Part shown: positions 31,381 to 43,929 of the stretch, piece after piece
Layout of the letters: every line of letters begins with the position of its first letter
Numbering within the stretch: position 1 is the stretch's first letter
NCBI GenBank assembly: GCA_958510875.1
Contig: OY294070.1
Coordinates: 20,513,631-20,577,630, forward strand
Direction of reading: 5' to 3'
DNA: 64,000 nt
Source: Endomychus coccineus
Lineage: Eukaryota; Arthropoda; Insecta; Coleoptera; Endomychidae
Notes under the pieces: model-generated
The model's input: the letters and a program-made list of their open reading frames with translations, nothing else
The model's database searches: none
Told to the model about the DNA's origin: nothing
Program-made: the position numbers and the translations under genes

Positions 31381-32930
31381 CAGTGGCGTAATTAACCCGA
31401 CCTGGGCCCCAGTCCAATAGAAGAGAAAATCTTTACAATCAAAAAAAAAAGGTCAAATGAATACTTTTTTGGGTTGTGTATTTTATCCATGTATAATTGT
31501 ATCGGGATATCGAAAATTATCTTGGTCAAGGGTGGTTGTGGAATCTAAAACGTGTGTCTTACTTTACGTTTGAAATAATTATGTCACACTGACATCATCA
31601 ATAACCTACAAATTTCATACCTATTTATTTCAGTTGTAAAACAATAATGAACTACAAATTAAAAATTATCTTGGTTAAGGGTGGTTGTGAAATGTAAAAC
31701 GTGTGTCTTACTTTGAATTTTTGAATATGTTTTGTTGTGTCAGAATCTGTTAAGTCATTGGGCTGAAATTTTCTAAACCAGTTTTTGAATCATGCCTCTT
31801 ACCACACAGCACAAAATTTTCATGATTGAAGCCTATTTTCGAACGGGTGCGCTAGTTAATGGAAATTGGCAATACAGTCAACGTTTGTGTTTGGACTATT
31901 TTCGAGAGCACTTCCCAAACGTGGAAATATTACCGGACAATTTTTATGCGTGCCTTACAAATTGTGTTGAAGTGTTTCGCGAAACTGGTTGTGTGACTCA
32001 TAAAAAAGGTGCTGGTAGACCAAGAGTTCGTACAGAAGAAATTGTCAACGACGTTCGTCAACTCCGGTAAATAATTAGCAAGAACTTCAACAAAGAATAG
32101 TTCAGCAATGTGCAACCATAACGCCAGAAATGCTGCAAAACGGTTTTCACAGCATGAGGATGCGCGTCAACTTGTGCATCGAACAAAACGGGGGATATTT
32201 CCAACAATTACTGTAATTTAGTTTTTCTTGTTACTAAAACCGTTATTTCATAATTTGTAGTTCATTATTGTTTTACAACTGAAATAAATAGTTATGAAAT
32301 TTGTAGGTTATTGATGATGTCAGTGTGACAGTGACATAATTATTTCAAACGTAAAGTAAGACACACGTTTTAGATTCCACAACCACCCTTGACCAAGATA
32401 ATTTTTGATATCCCGGTACAATCTCACAATCAATCTTACAATCCATTAGTCACAGCCATATTCCTATACAATTGATACTCTTATATCTACGTAACACTCC
32501 TTAAAATCTCGCCCTGCGAACTTTCCCCTTCACAAACTTATCGACTTTTTCATCCAGGTTCCCTCAACGAGTTCGTGATCTTACTCTCTATCGACAATAT
32601 ACTCAGATCCGCCAGTCTCTCGTGCCCCATCGAAGATAATTTTTCATCATTTTCAGTTTTGAAACGGAGCGCTCTGCAGTTGCAACGGTCACTAGAATTG
32701 TTAAAAACAGTAAAATTACAGAGCAGACGTCCGGAAAGCTGGCGGAAAAAGTAAAATACTCGATCAGTATTAAGTTAGCCAACTCCCTGATAGAATGTAT
32801 CCCCGAAATTACAGAACATTACAACGGATCATAGTTCTACAAACAAGCAAGAAGAAACCAATCGGGGGCCCCTTGTACCCGGGGGCCACAGGTCACTGCA
32901 CCGGGTGGAACGGCGGTAGTTACGCCACTG
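31381..32930 (-). mobile_element. hAT element nested in LINE family A
   Basis: Begins CAGTGGCGTAATTA and ends TAGTTACGCCACTG, flanked by the 8-bp duplication GTTGCAAT (31373-31380) / GTTGCACT (32931-32938). Minus-strand DNA at about 32760-32600 still encodes FPDVCSVILLFLTILVTVAT and AERSVSKLKMMKNYLR, the hAT C-terminal dimerisation region. It is therefore a deleted autonomous-type hAT, itself interrupted by a mariner element at 31502-32416. Confidence 0.8.
31502..32416 (+). mobile_element. DUF4817-type mariner element, deletion derivative
   Basis: 915 bp between TA dinucleotides (31500-31501, 32417-32418). Termini TCGGGATATCGAAAATTATC and the inverse of CCGGGATATCAAAAATTATC, with arms of about 150 bp. 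Internally (31792-32070) it encodes the N-terminal helix-turn-helix domain (IFMIEAYFRTGALVNGNWQY, GAGRPRVRTEEIVNDVRQLR), but the catalytic domain is deleted. A subterminal direct repeat of the arm (AAGGGTGGTTGTG.AAT) occurs at about 31680. Confidence 0.8.
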
Positions 32931-34070
32931 GTTGCACTCTAGCTGTCTTCCAGATGGAAGGAAACATACCAAGTTTGTATGAAAAAACAACCTTTATAAA
33001 ACTGATGTTAATTCAGGAGCACATTCCTTGACAACAACAGGTCGATTTCCTTCTGGCCCCATAGACTTTTTCGATTGATATCAAGCAGAATGCGCCAAAT
33101 TGTGCGCTGACGAAAGACACTGTCAGGCATATGGCAATCGATGACAGCAATATTAGCAGGGTTCCTCCCTTGTGGATCCAAAGTTGAATTTGCTGCAATT
33201 ATTCCAGCAAAAAGTTTGGCTTTTTCTTGTGGTATAGTAGCCAGTATGCCATCATCATCTTTGGTTATGGGAGGGATTGAACTGGAAGTGAAATTCCTAC
33301 CAATTGCTTCGGCGAAAGTCTAACACGAACGTGAGCCATTCGGCCATTGGATTAGGTTTGATTTTATTTTGGCATTATATGCCTCTTTCAAAACGTTTAT
33401 TGTTCCATTTCACATATTTCTAGTCCCCAGATATGGGTTTCCGCGCCAACGATGGTATGCTGTTTGTTTTGAAGGGACGGCCCTAGAACAGATTTCATTG
33501 AACCATCGTCCACCAGATGATGGTGGTTTGTTGGTATGAAGTCTGATAATATCCGAGATCTCTGTGGCACATTGCGTTGAGTCATCAGATTCAAAACATA
33601 CGCTTCTCCAAGGAAACTCAGAGAAAAACATGCGAAGACCGTTCCAGTTGGCCGAGTTATAATGCCAAACTGTGCGTGTATGTGTTGGATTGGTTCGTGG
33701 AGTAATATAGGAGCAGGACATAGTGATAAGTGAATGGTCATAGTTTTCCTATGGTGCACGGACCTTTACTTCATAGGAATCTGGATTGTTAGTGAGTAAT
33801 AAGTCAAGCGTATTGGCATTATAGATAGTTGTTATCAGTGATCCGCGTTGGTTCATTAATTAATTGCTTGAGACCATAGGTAATGGCGAAGGTCTCAACC
33901 TGTCACCCTGCGTCATCCGTCTTGTTTGAGAACTTGAGCCAAGCGGAGTAGTGAACGTTAAAATTACCCATGATGATAATATAAGCTGCTGAATGAGGTC
34001 AAGTTTGAGAGGAAGAAATTCAAAGAGTTCATCTAGTGATATATGTATCAATAAATATTGATGCATTCCC

Positions 34071-36599
34071 TTATTTACATACGTAAATTATGTAAAAATA
34101 CTATTTTGATCTTGTGACCAGTTCGTTCAGATGCGCTCGGATGGGCCGTTTAAATAAAAAAATGGGTAGGACGGTGAACAACTTACTTGGATTAAAATTA
34201 TATTTGATTGCGAATTAAAATGGCATCGATGTGTGAAAAAAGACACGAGAAGAGAATGAAGAAAAAAAATTGTCTGACAGGGAGAACATCTGATTTTTAT
34301 GAAGTTGTAAGAGGCTGAGAAAGCGTTATGGAATGGAGTCTGGAGAAATATAAAAATAAGGATTCTAGTAATTCAGCCCTGGAACGAAATAGAAGGAAAA
34401 TGAATATTCCTGTTTTCCGAGGGCTTACGGATCCAATTCCAGTTCCAAACACTCCTTTTTCTTTTTCATATGTCTTTTTTCTATTTATGCCTTTCTTGAT
34501 TTCAAGCTCCTAAGCCGCAACCACTCGCAAATCTACCTTGATATATTATGCCATTTTTACATACTTTGTCTGATATCCAAGTGGTGGAAACCAATTTTGG
34601 TCCAAGTTGGAACCCAATGCATTAATAATGTTCCATACTTTGGCCAGGCTGAATTTATTGTCATTCTGAATTCCATATATAACCTGAATTTAGATGATTT
34701 TCCACAACGAACCAAATATTTTTATTTTTTATGAACTATTTATACGAAACATGTCGTTTCCAAGAAAAAAAAATACCTACTTTCGGCAAGCATAACATTG
34801 TACAATGAGTGGACCCTATGTTTTCAATTAGTTTAAAATGATTGGTGTACCTTTATCAACGCAACGAAAATTTCCCGTGTATGAATCATACCGTTTACCT
34901 CACATTCTTTCTCAGATCCTGGGGCGTCTACCTTATCTGTAAGTGCCCGATTGTCACAATACTCTTAGAAGTCCCCAGTAGTACATGCGGATACTGGGGG
35001 AACTTTCACTTATTATAGAGGAACAGTAGTCGGCTGCTCAATTGTACGGTATGTGTCATTTTCTTCGCTTCTGTGGTGGTGGAGATATTTCGTAAGTGCT
35101 GTTGCCAGACCTACTGGAAAAACGGTAGATCTGCTACTTTTATGATTTTTTCTCCATTCTACATAAACTAACATCCATTAGAACTGAAATTGATGTACGT
35201 ATATCGTATTAGGAGGAATAATCACGGAATAAAGCATTCCATTTATTTTTTTAAGTATCAAGGAAAAAAACCTTTTTGTTAGATTTTTAATTGTCCCTCA
35301 CAAAATAACACTGTACCTGAATGTTGCTTCCAAATTCACAAAATACAGGGTAGGTACTTATATCTTGTAGTTTCATTTAAATATTTTGTTATTATGGACA
35401 GTAACATACCTTATTCAACTGTTCAGTTACACAGTTAATATGGCGTGACCTTATGACTAGTCTAAAAATTCGTCGATGATTCATTCATTATAGAATTCAG
35501 CTATTAGTTATACCAAACATTCTACACTGTAGAATCAGAAAGAATGATTGTTACAACAATTTCATTGGAAAGAGACTGTACTCAAATAAATTGAAAAACC
35601 ATAGCTAAGAAACTTTATTGAGGAATATTTTTGTACAAATTGACTCAATTTGTGTTTACTATGAATAAATTTATTCAAAATTAAAGTTAATAATAAATCT
35701 ACACCTAAATAATAATATAATCCTATATGGGTGCAGAACCAATACACTCTTGAGTAGTACAAGGCCTGAACGCTGAATAAATAAGCCAGTGTGAAGTTAT
35801 CAACAAGAGGCTTGGAGAAGGTACGTATACAACAGTATCCATCAGTGTTAATGGCGCGTAGCCGGTATGGATGATGACAGGTGATAAATAAATTACATAT
35901 TGTTAGGAAAATATCATACAGAACTATTAGAAGACAGGTTGTTCACATTAAGAAAAGCAAATGGGGTGCAACTAATAACTCAGCTCAAATCTGGCAACCC
36001 CGTTTAAACAGGAAATGCTTACACATGTCCTAAAGAATAAATGAAATTTTGTATTACTGTAGGTATTGCCGAATTCTGGTATAACGTACAGGTGACCAGC
36101 CTGTGGCTTGTGACGTCACGATCGAGCATTTTGGCCTTGTACTATAGAGGATATTGGTAGAACACGTCAATACAATAATTATAATACAGCAAAATATCAG
36201 ATTAAAAGAAAATAATTCACATTACAAAACACATCAAAATAACAATGATTGGGTCTCTAATACCAGGTTACACATATACATAGCATCAGTATTTTGATAA
36301 ATGGTATAGGCAATCATGTAAAATACCAATAAAAAAAAGTAAATTTGTCTTCTAGATACTCATCACTTGTCGTGTAGTAAGCTTTTATGTTTAGGAATCC
36401 ACTAACTTACTTTTTTGTTGTGTGGTCTGTACGTTTTTCATTTCTATTGATAATATGTTATACAGTGTGTCCACATTAAGGACTTATCATCCTTGTAACT
36501 TTTGTATGTTTTGACGGATTAGGATAAACTTTTTTTGTAAGGTTGATATTCAAAATGTACATTAAACTAATGGGGTAACATCAGTTTTAGACTGTAACG
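34071..36599. other. Intergenic sequence, nothing recognised
   Basis: About 2.5 kb of AT-rich sequence with only short, low-complexity frames. No RNA gene, TIR pair or conserved coding motif was found. Confidence 0.35.
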
Positions 36600-37800
36600 C
36601 TCAAGAATCCACTTTCGGACCAGATGTTGAAGATTGATGAGGTAATAGAAAAAGGTTGTCAGACCTTATTAGAAATACTGCTATTACTGCTACTTTTAAC
36701 ATTATAATGACGCATGTAGGAATTTGCAAGGGTTTCAATCAATTAAATTATTATAAATCTGACTTAGTGACTGAATATCTGTTCTATGATTTACAGTCAC
36801 GTTTTATATGAATCTTCTCCATTTGTTTCCTCAGTTAAGTGAAGATAACATTGAGACCAAACTTCTTTAGTAAACCACGAAGTTTTTACTTTTCCATCTG
36901 CACCATGCCTAATATTCATATCTAGGGGATTTATGTTTTTGTTCACTTCTATTTCACAAGTAAATTGAAGTTTACAGCGGTAATTATTACATTTATTAAT
37001 CAAGTACTGAATTTTATCATTGGGAACACACATTAATAGGCAATCATCTACATACCGTTTGAAGAAAACGGATTGAAAATATAATGAATTTATTACAGAG
37101 TCCTTCCTCTAGACATTCCATAACTAGGTTAGTAGTACTATATTTGCCCAAAATATTGCTCACCATATTGAAAACAAGTGCATTCTAAATCTAAACAAAA
37201 CTTTCCTGAATTTATAAATTCAGATTGATCTAGAGGTATGTGGTTTTTAATCTCTGCCCAACCGTTTTTGATGCTACTCAATGCCAAAACGATTGGTATA
37301 TTTGTAAATAAAGGAACAACGTTCAAGGAAATTAATAGATGATCTACGGGTACGGATTGATTTTTTATAAATTCATTAAAATGCCATGAGTCTTTCACAT
37401 AAAATTCCTTTTTTTCCTATTATATTCTTGATAGATTTTGATGAATTTTATTACCTCATAAATATTCAACATCTGGTTCGAAAATGGATGACATGAGTTT
37501 GTAAGAAAATTGCTAAGCAGTGGATTCTTGATATATATTCATATACTCAAGACATTAATGTGTTACAGTTTCGATTATTCGCCTTTCTGTTCGTTTCGGC
37601 GACGTGGGCATTTTTAATTGAAATTGGTGCGATAGGAACTCTTTGTGCTGATACAATTTGTTGTAAAAAATCTCGTTTTAGACGTAATACTTGTTCTGAT
37701 GATGGTCATGGGACCTAAACGTACGTAACGACGAAAATAATAAGCATATGTGTTAGTGTGACCTATTTCCTAAGAATTTATATACAGTTAATAAAGCATA
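36600..37800 (-). mobile_element. Penelope-like element, RT fragment plus inverted terminus
   Basis: The minus-strand frame 37398-37138 reads VDHLLISLNVVPLFTNIP, matching the PLE SLDVxSLFTNIP motif with the catalytic Asp changed to Asn. The frame 37033-36797 gives LMCVPNDKIQYLINKCNNY and a GKVKTSWF block. A 3' flank at 36620-36665 matches PLE terminal sequence. At 37400-37800 a terminal repeat of the same family lies in the opposite orientation, with a hammerhead-like core (CUGAUGA 37696-37702) whose GAAAC is changed to UAAAC. The head-to-head arrangement suggests a rearranged PLE insertion. Confidence 0.7.
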
Positions 37801-38944
37801 TTTTCAAAAGTAAATTATTTTTATGTTACGCTTTCGTGTTTTCATGAATTAAACTTTTGGACTGGTTTTGATTAAAGTTACACTTCGAAGCATCTCCGAA
37901 TAAATCATTCAAAATTAAAGGCCACTAACGTTTAAATGAAACGTTGGGAGGAAGAGTAAATATGGCAACGCTGGAATAAGTGACAGGGAGACGCAGACAA
38001 TGTTGTATTCATTATTCATGATTAGGTTTCTTCATCTTCGTCTAGAATCAGTCACTTGGGTTTTAATTGTTAACTTTTTATCAAAGGTGGCTGATTAAAG
38101 TAACATTTTCGGTTTACGTTGTGCAGTGAATAGTTTGTAGTTGCAATTTAGGACTAAAACAAGTGAGTAATGAACCCATTTGCCGAAATAAGACAAATTC
38201 GAACGTACAAAGCAATATAACCTCAAAAATGAGAATTATTTGTCTTTATTGTTTATTGAGAGTGTGTTCGAAATGTTTGAATTGACAATGATTTTATTCG
38301 TTGTATGTAAGTGGTGGGATATTTTTCTCTAGTTTCCGCGATTAAATTAATCTAAGCAGAAATATTTCGCATAACATATTCTGTAGATCTTACTTTTACT
38401 TTCTCTACTCATGATTTTTCTTCATATTTTATTCTAAACTATAAATACATAATCTAGATGATATTGTAGCTCGTGAATGAATGTGGGTCATTTGGTTAAC
38501 TCCCTAAAATACATTAAATGTGATGTTTTTGAAATAACATATCGGAGTGACTAATTGAATATATTTCACATTCTCGAATTTTGCAGTCAACAATACAATT
38601 ATGGTTTGGTGATGTAAATATTGCTGAAATCGAGTTTTGTTTAAAATAAACAGATTTGCAGGATATAGGTCATGTCTACTACTCAAGACCGCTATGTATA
38701 CGTATATATAAACAGGATGGGAATGGGTTTGACGCCTGGAAACTAATAAATAGTGTGTCACAATGTTAACTTCTCCGTTAAGTCACTTACTGTTTTCGCG
38801 TGTTTGAATAATAATTTTTTTATAAGTAATCTCGAATGACTAACTTGTTAAACAAAGTCTGAACGTTGAATAAAGTTTCGATACGTCTAGAAATACGCCA
38901 ATTTAGATTTACGTACCGTGTTAGAGAAAAACGTTTAATACATG
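37801..38944. other. Intergenic sequence, nothing recognised
   Basis: AT-rich spacer between a PLE and the long-TIR mariner. No supported gene or bounded repeat. Confidence 0.35.
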
Positions 38945-38946
38945 TA

Positions 38947-41134
38947 GAAGGTGTTCCATCTCAGACGAGCCATCCCGTATATTTCTTATCCCATAGTGAG
39001 TGGAAAAATCTCCCGAAACACGTCGAATGATTTTGTTTGGGGGACATCTTTTGACGTATATTTGAGGCTTGAACGAGCTACCCTCTAATAGGGGGTGCTT
39101 CAACCCCTCAAAATTGAATAGGGGAGAGGGGTTGAGTGATACGTCATTTGAAAAGTCTTGGAAGCCTCTTTACAACGGTGTATGAAAAACGTAAATTTGA
39201 TGAACCGTTTTCGCCAAAAATTAATTTTGTTGCTCGAATGCGCCACCTTGAATATTTTGGTTATTTGTACAATGTACAAGCTCATTTCTATTAAGCCTTT
39301 TTTACAAACTTAAACAATCTTCAAAAAATCACATTCGAAAAAAAATTGAATTGTGTTGTCATGCTTACAATGAAAAACATTAAATCTGCGTGTTTAAATC
39401 AAATGTTCAAATTGTCCTCCATTGACTTCCATACAATAATACAATCTTGACTGAAAACCGTCTCTAACATGGTTCAGCATAATTGGAGTTATTTGACGAC
39501 ACTCATTTACAATTCGTTGGCGTAGTTCGTCCAAATTTTCAGGCTGAGTCACAAAAATCTTGGACTTAAGATGTCCCCACAAGAAGAAGTCCAGAGGGTT
39601 CAGGTCAGAAGATCGGGCAGGCCACTCCATAGGACCGCTTCTTCCAATCCAACGACCGGGGTATTGCAAATTGAGGTATTGTCGAACTGGTGCGGCGTAG
39701 TGAGGAGGAGCTCAGTCTTGTTGGAAATGCAATTGTTGTTCAAGTAGTAGAGGATCGTTTTCTAATTGTTCAGTTATTAACGGATCAATCGCATTTTCCA
39801 ACATTTCAAGATAAATTTCGCCATTTAAATTACCAGGAATAAACAGAGGTTCAATTAGGTGGTCTCCCAAAATTCCTACCCAAACGTTTAGCTTTTCCCG
39901 ATGTTGAGTGTGAGCTTCTCGAAATACATGAGGATTTGTATCGCTCCAAATTCTACAGTTATGCCGGTTAACCTCTCCATTAAGTAAAAAAGTGCATTCG
40001 TCAGAAAAGCAAACGTTGCACAAGAAATTTGGGTTATTGTTGATACGCTCGACCATAATTTCGCAAAACTCTTGCCTTCGATCCCAATCATCATCGTTTA
40101 ATTCCTAAATTAATTTAATTGTGAACGGATGGAACTTGTGTTTATGTAAAATTCTGAAAACGTTAGATTGGCTAATACCGGAAGCTGCAGAAAGTTGTCG
40201 TACAGATTGCGTGTTTGGCATAAATTGGACATGTCCAAATACTGCCACAGCTGCTCCTTCATCATTAACAATTCCAATCGGTGCCCTTTTTTGATCCATT
40301 ACTGAACCCGTCTCCACAAATTTTGAAATCAATTCCATTACGTACTTATGGCGAACGGTACGTTCAGGATGGTTTTCGTTGAATATCCTTGCAGCCGTTC
40401 GGGCATAATTTTGATTTTGGTAATAAAGGCTAACCAGCTCAACACGTTCTTGCAATGTGTACACCATACCATATTTTTTGAAATTTTAAACAAATCAGCA
40501 AAGTAGTAACTCAACAGATTGATTAAAATCATGAAATGATCGAAGAAACGTTAAAACCAGATAAGCACCTTCTAAGAACAAAAAATGAAGGCAACATAAG
40601 GAAATGTTTTGCTGTTTTTTTATTTATTAGTTTGAGAGAATGTATTATTGTATGGAAGTCAATGGAGGACAATTTGAACATTTGATTTAAACACGCAGAT
40701 TTAATTTTTTTCATTGTAAGCATGACAACACAATTCAATTTTTTTAAGAATGTGATTTTTTGAAGATTGTTTAAGTTTGTAAAAAAGGCTTAATAAAAAT
40801 GAGCTTGTACATTGTACAAATAACCAAAATATTCAAGGTGGCCCATTCGAGCAACAAAATTAATTTTTGGCGAAAACGGTTCATCAAATTTACGTTTTTC
40901 ATACACCGTTGTAAAGAGGTTTCCAAGACCTTTCAAATGACGTATCACTCAACCCCTCTCCCCTATTCAATTTTGGGGGGTTGAAGCGCCCCCTATTAGG
41001 GTGCTCGTTCAAGCCTCAAATATGCGTCAAAAGATGTCCCCCAAACAAAATCATTCGACGTGTTTCGAGAAATTTTTCCACTCACTAGGGGATAAGGAAT
41101 ATACGGGGTGGCTCGTCTGAGATGGAACACCTTG
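38947..41134 (-). mobile_element. mariner/Tc1-like element with about 500-bp TIRs
   Basis: 2188 bp flanked by TA on both sides (38945-38946, 41135-41136). Termini GAAGGTGTTCCATCTCAGAC and CAAGGTGTTCCATCTCAGAC (inverted). The arms are long (38947 to about 39445 and about 40636 to 41134) and nearly identical; each holds a matching 61-codon shadow frame. The transposase lies between, on the minus strand. Unusually, the transposase 3' end is inside the left arm, so its last codons are duplicated, inverted, in the right arm. Confidence 0.85.
39394..40467 (-). pseudogene. DUF4817-type mariner transposase with two nonsense codons
   Basis: One continuous 357-codon frame apart from stops at 40105-40107 (TAG) and 39712-39714 (TGA). 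The N-terminus MVYTLQERVELVSLYYQNQN is the DUF4817 helix-turn-helix domain, followed by SVRQLSAASGISQSNVFRIL. The catalytic core includes VCFSDECTFLLNG (first Asp), HFQQD then APPHY across the stop (second Asp), and WPARSSDLNPLDFFLWGHLK (last acidic position D). It ends VNGGQFEHLI. Only two substitutions separate it from an open frame, so the copy is young compared with others here. The intact protein would cut and paste the element at TA sites. Confidence 0.85.
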
Positions 41135-41809
41135 TATACTTCTTTCTTTACTTAAATTGATTTACTGAATTAGATTCTTTTACGAATTGTGGTAGTTTAT
41201 TAAACTCGTTCAAGCCTTTATAAAACATACTGTTCATTCCAAATTTAGTGTTAATTTTTTAATGTAAAAATTGTTATTTCTTCTCGTATTGTAATCATGA
41301 ACTTCATTAATTAATTAAGAATTATTGGTAATGGTGATCATGAAGTTAAATCCATGTAGCGAGGTTATTTCAAGAAGGGCATCCACTTATCATTACTCAA
41401 GTATAACCTAATATTTTTTTAAATATATTACTAAGGTTATATGTAAGAAGAACGAGTTATGTTATGTGTGGTTTGCATCCTCTAAGCAATGCCAGACACA
41501 TGCCCAATTGAAAATCTAGATTGACGTGTATTTGAATTTGTTAATGAAAACTTCAGCTGTTTGTTACTGACTTCGTTACAGTTAAAGTTCCCGTTCTGTT
41601 TGAATCGAAATTGCTAATGATATTGTCAATCAAAACATCGAAAGTGAAAATATGTACTAGCACTACCGGTGTTACTTTAAAAAAGGAACGACTAAACCTG
41701 CTTCATTCGACTTTTGCTCGAACCTGTTCTATTAGTTTTATACAAGATGATTGCGCAGCTTGTAACCCTAATTAGAGGCAGTTCGAAAAATCGGAACAAT
41801 ATGAAAAAA
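41135..41809. other. Intergenic sequence, nothing recognised
   Basis: AT-rich, without coding signals. Confidence 0.35.
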
Positions 41810-42310
41810 GATGATGTTTAAAAAAAAGAAAAGAATCAGGAGTATACAAGGTAGAGTATGAAGATTGTGATAAATTCTATATAGGCTAGATAGGAATATC
41901 TTTCAAAATTAGAATTAAAGAACATTTCAATTTTAACAAAGGAGATCCAAAAGTTGTAAACCATATTAAAGATGCTGATCATCATTTCAAAGATGATTTT
42001 GAAATTGTCCATAATTCAGTTAAAAGTAAAGTATTTAACAACTTGGAGAAAATTGAAATTAATAATTTTAAAAATACAGGAAGCCTTTTAAATGATCAGA
42101 AAGCTTTACCAATTCTCCATTATTAAATGTATTTGTAAGTAACTCTTATCCTACTGTACGCGTACCTCACTCATCCCTTCACTTTTAATCTTAATTTTAA
42201 TATTCAAGGAATAAACCTTAGCTTGTAAAATCATTGTTTGCTAAAGCCACCGTGTGGTGAAACATGTCACGTTTTGTTTAATAAAAACGAAGTTTGTGAA
42301 AATTTATCAA
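41810..42310 (+). mobile_element. Penelope-like element, GIY-YIG endonuclease end
   Basis: The plus-strand frame at about 41845-42124 reads YKVEYEDCDKFYIG, a stop codon, then IGISFKIRIKEHFNFNKGDP and VVNHIKDADHHF, ending ALPILHY. This is the GIY-YIG nuclease domain of a PLE ORF with one in-frame stop. Downstream at about 42240-42275 a hammerhead-like remnant has GTTTGCTAAAGCCACC, a GUGG stem and GAAACATGTC. Its ACAUGU in the stem III position is self-complementary, but the CUGANGA core is lost. Confidence 0.7.
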
Positions 42311-42359
42311 AAGTGGATTTCTTATTAAAATCTTTTTTACAATATAACAACACAAATAA

Positions 42360-42740
42360 AAACCGGTGAGCACAAATGTTACAGCAGCCTCGAGAACCTC
42401 CCTCAAATTTCATTCCGTTGCAGAAAATATTTTCCCGAATTCCCTGGAGACGACGACAATACCAGAATGTCCTGAGCCCCAGGTGAATCTGGCACCGGAA
42501 TCGTGATCAACGACCTCAAAAAGCGCCGATTAAAAAAATATGACCCATTTTGGCCATTTTTTAAATATTATCTCCTGAAAATGCATTAAAAAGATGCATT
42601 TTCCTCTGTAGAAACGTAAAAATGCGTATCATGAAAAATAAACTGGCAACATTTTTTTTAAATGACTTCTAGAAGCGATTAAAAAAAAATTTTCAAAATC
42701 GGTTGGGCCGATTTTTTTTTTGACCTTTTCTGCTTTATTT
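42360..42740. repeat. Dispersed repeat fragment
   Basis: Composition and phrasing (GAGAACCTCCCTCAAATTTC, CACCGGAATCGTGATCAACG, AAAAATGGCC-type blocks) are similar in style to the arms of the foldback elements at 7.9 and 18 kb, but no inverted partner was found. Confidence 0.3.
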
Positions 42741-43329
42741 CCGCTACTAAATCAATTGTTAACTAACCATTAAACGGTACTATCTCGAGGGAGAAGTTTA
42801 CAACTGCCAGAAAAAATTAGTATTTAAAGTAACTTAATACATCGCTAGATATTCCCCAGTTAATGTGTTGATATAACAGACATAACCTCGTATCACACTA
42901 ATGTTGAAAATTAATCTAGAGCGAACGTGATTTGTTGCGTCTAAAAATTTGCTTATTTCGCCAATTGACCATTACAATAAATAAGCATGCAATGAATGAG
43001 GCAAACAATAAACAATCAATTTCAATCATAATTTACGATTGTAACACGTGCAATGTTGTCTATTAATTGTATCACTTCTATATATACGATGTGGTTTTAT
43101 CTATTTACAATATGCAATGATAAGGTGAGTGTATGATAAACTCTTATCTTTCTTCCAAGAGGAGAAATCTAACAGTACTAGTTTCACATAATAGTAAAAG
43201 CCTTTGTTAGTGAAATTCAATCCGGAACAAGTTTTGGGTGCGTTCTCCATGAAAGTTTGTTTCTACATACATATTAAAAATATATTGGTAAATGATTGAT
43301 TATATTTATAGTAGTGATAAAGTGCATCA

Positions 43330-43870
43330 AGTTCTCCAGGTTTAACAGTGCCAACACTTGTATTAATTAGTTCCAGACATCTGTTTTGTTCTTCTCAAGA
43401 GTTCATCAGGGGAACGAGGCAGACGGTATAACTATCACATAGGAAAATGTTTGGAGAACCTAGATGTTCCAACACCATCTGCCGGAAAGCAGATGTCCCA
43501 CTATTTACAATGCCACGCAACAATAAAATAAAACAGATCTCGCGAAATACAACCGCCAGGTGACGGCACAAACACACTTCGTGTTAGAATCGATAGACAA
43601 AGCTTTGGTTCTACAGGTTGAACAGTGAGAACACGTCTATTAGTTCCAGACAGCTGTTTCTCTCTTCTCATAAGCTCATCAGTGGAATGTCTGCTTTCCG
43701 GTAGATGGTGTTGGAACATTTAAGTTCTCCAAACATTTTCCTCAATGTGGTAGCTATACCTCTGTCGGAGATTGTCGACTTCGTCGTCTGGCAAAGTGAC
43801 AAGCTCATTAGAAGAGCGAAACAGCTGTCTGGAACTAATGGACGTGTGGTCACTGTTCAACCTGGCGAAC
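43330..43870. repeat. Complex direct and inverted repeat cluster
   Basis: A unit with CAGGTT.AACAGTG and TTAGTTCCAGACA(T/G)CTGTTT occurs in the plus sense at about 43338 and 43614 and inverted at about 43818-43875. A second unit (AAAATGTTTGGAGAACCTAGATGTTCCAACACCATCTGCCGG region) at 43442-43490 is inverted at about 43693-43737. Related CAGCTGTCTGGAACTA words occur at 19.4 and 22.9 kb. No protein product recognised. Confidence 0.5.
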
Positions 43871-43929
43871 CTATTGAAATGTGTTTTTTTATTTCACTTT
43901 GCATTGCACTAAGTTCGTTATTCCGAATG

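Larger units (their letters stand above)
29983..34070 (-). mobile_element. LINE family A, longest copy, interrupted
   Basis: Minus-strand order: endonuclease remnant (IIMGNFNVHYSAWLKFSNKT at about 33975-33915, then RTVWHYNSANWNGLRMFFSE), linker and KSMGPEGN (about 33070), then after a nested insertion QYGFRQQRSTRDLLAHVTH (about 31260-31200), LSVSKAFDQVCHQSLLEKLP, VVVDGVSSDKMTIYAGIPQ, and the C-terminal block to about 29983. It resembles Jockey-clade ORF2. Frames are broken many times and the YADD motif is lost. It lies 3' to and antisense of the bHLH gene. Confidence 0.75.

Noticed and set aside
42240..42280. Hammerhead at the GIY-YIG PLE 3' end
   Set aside because: GAAACAUGUC and a stem are present, but the CUGANGA core is not, so it is not called as a ribozyme.
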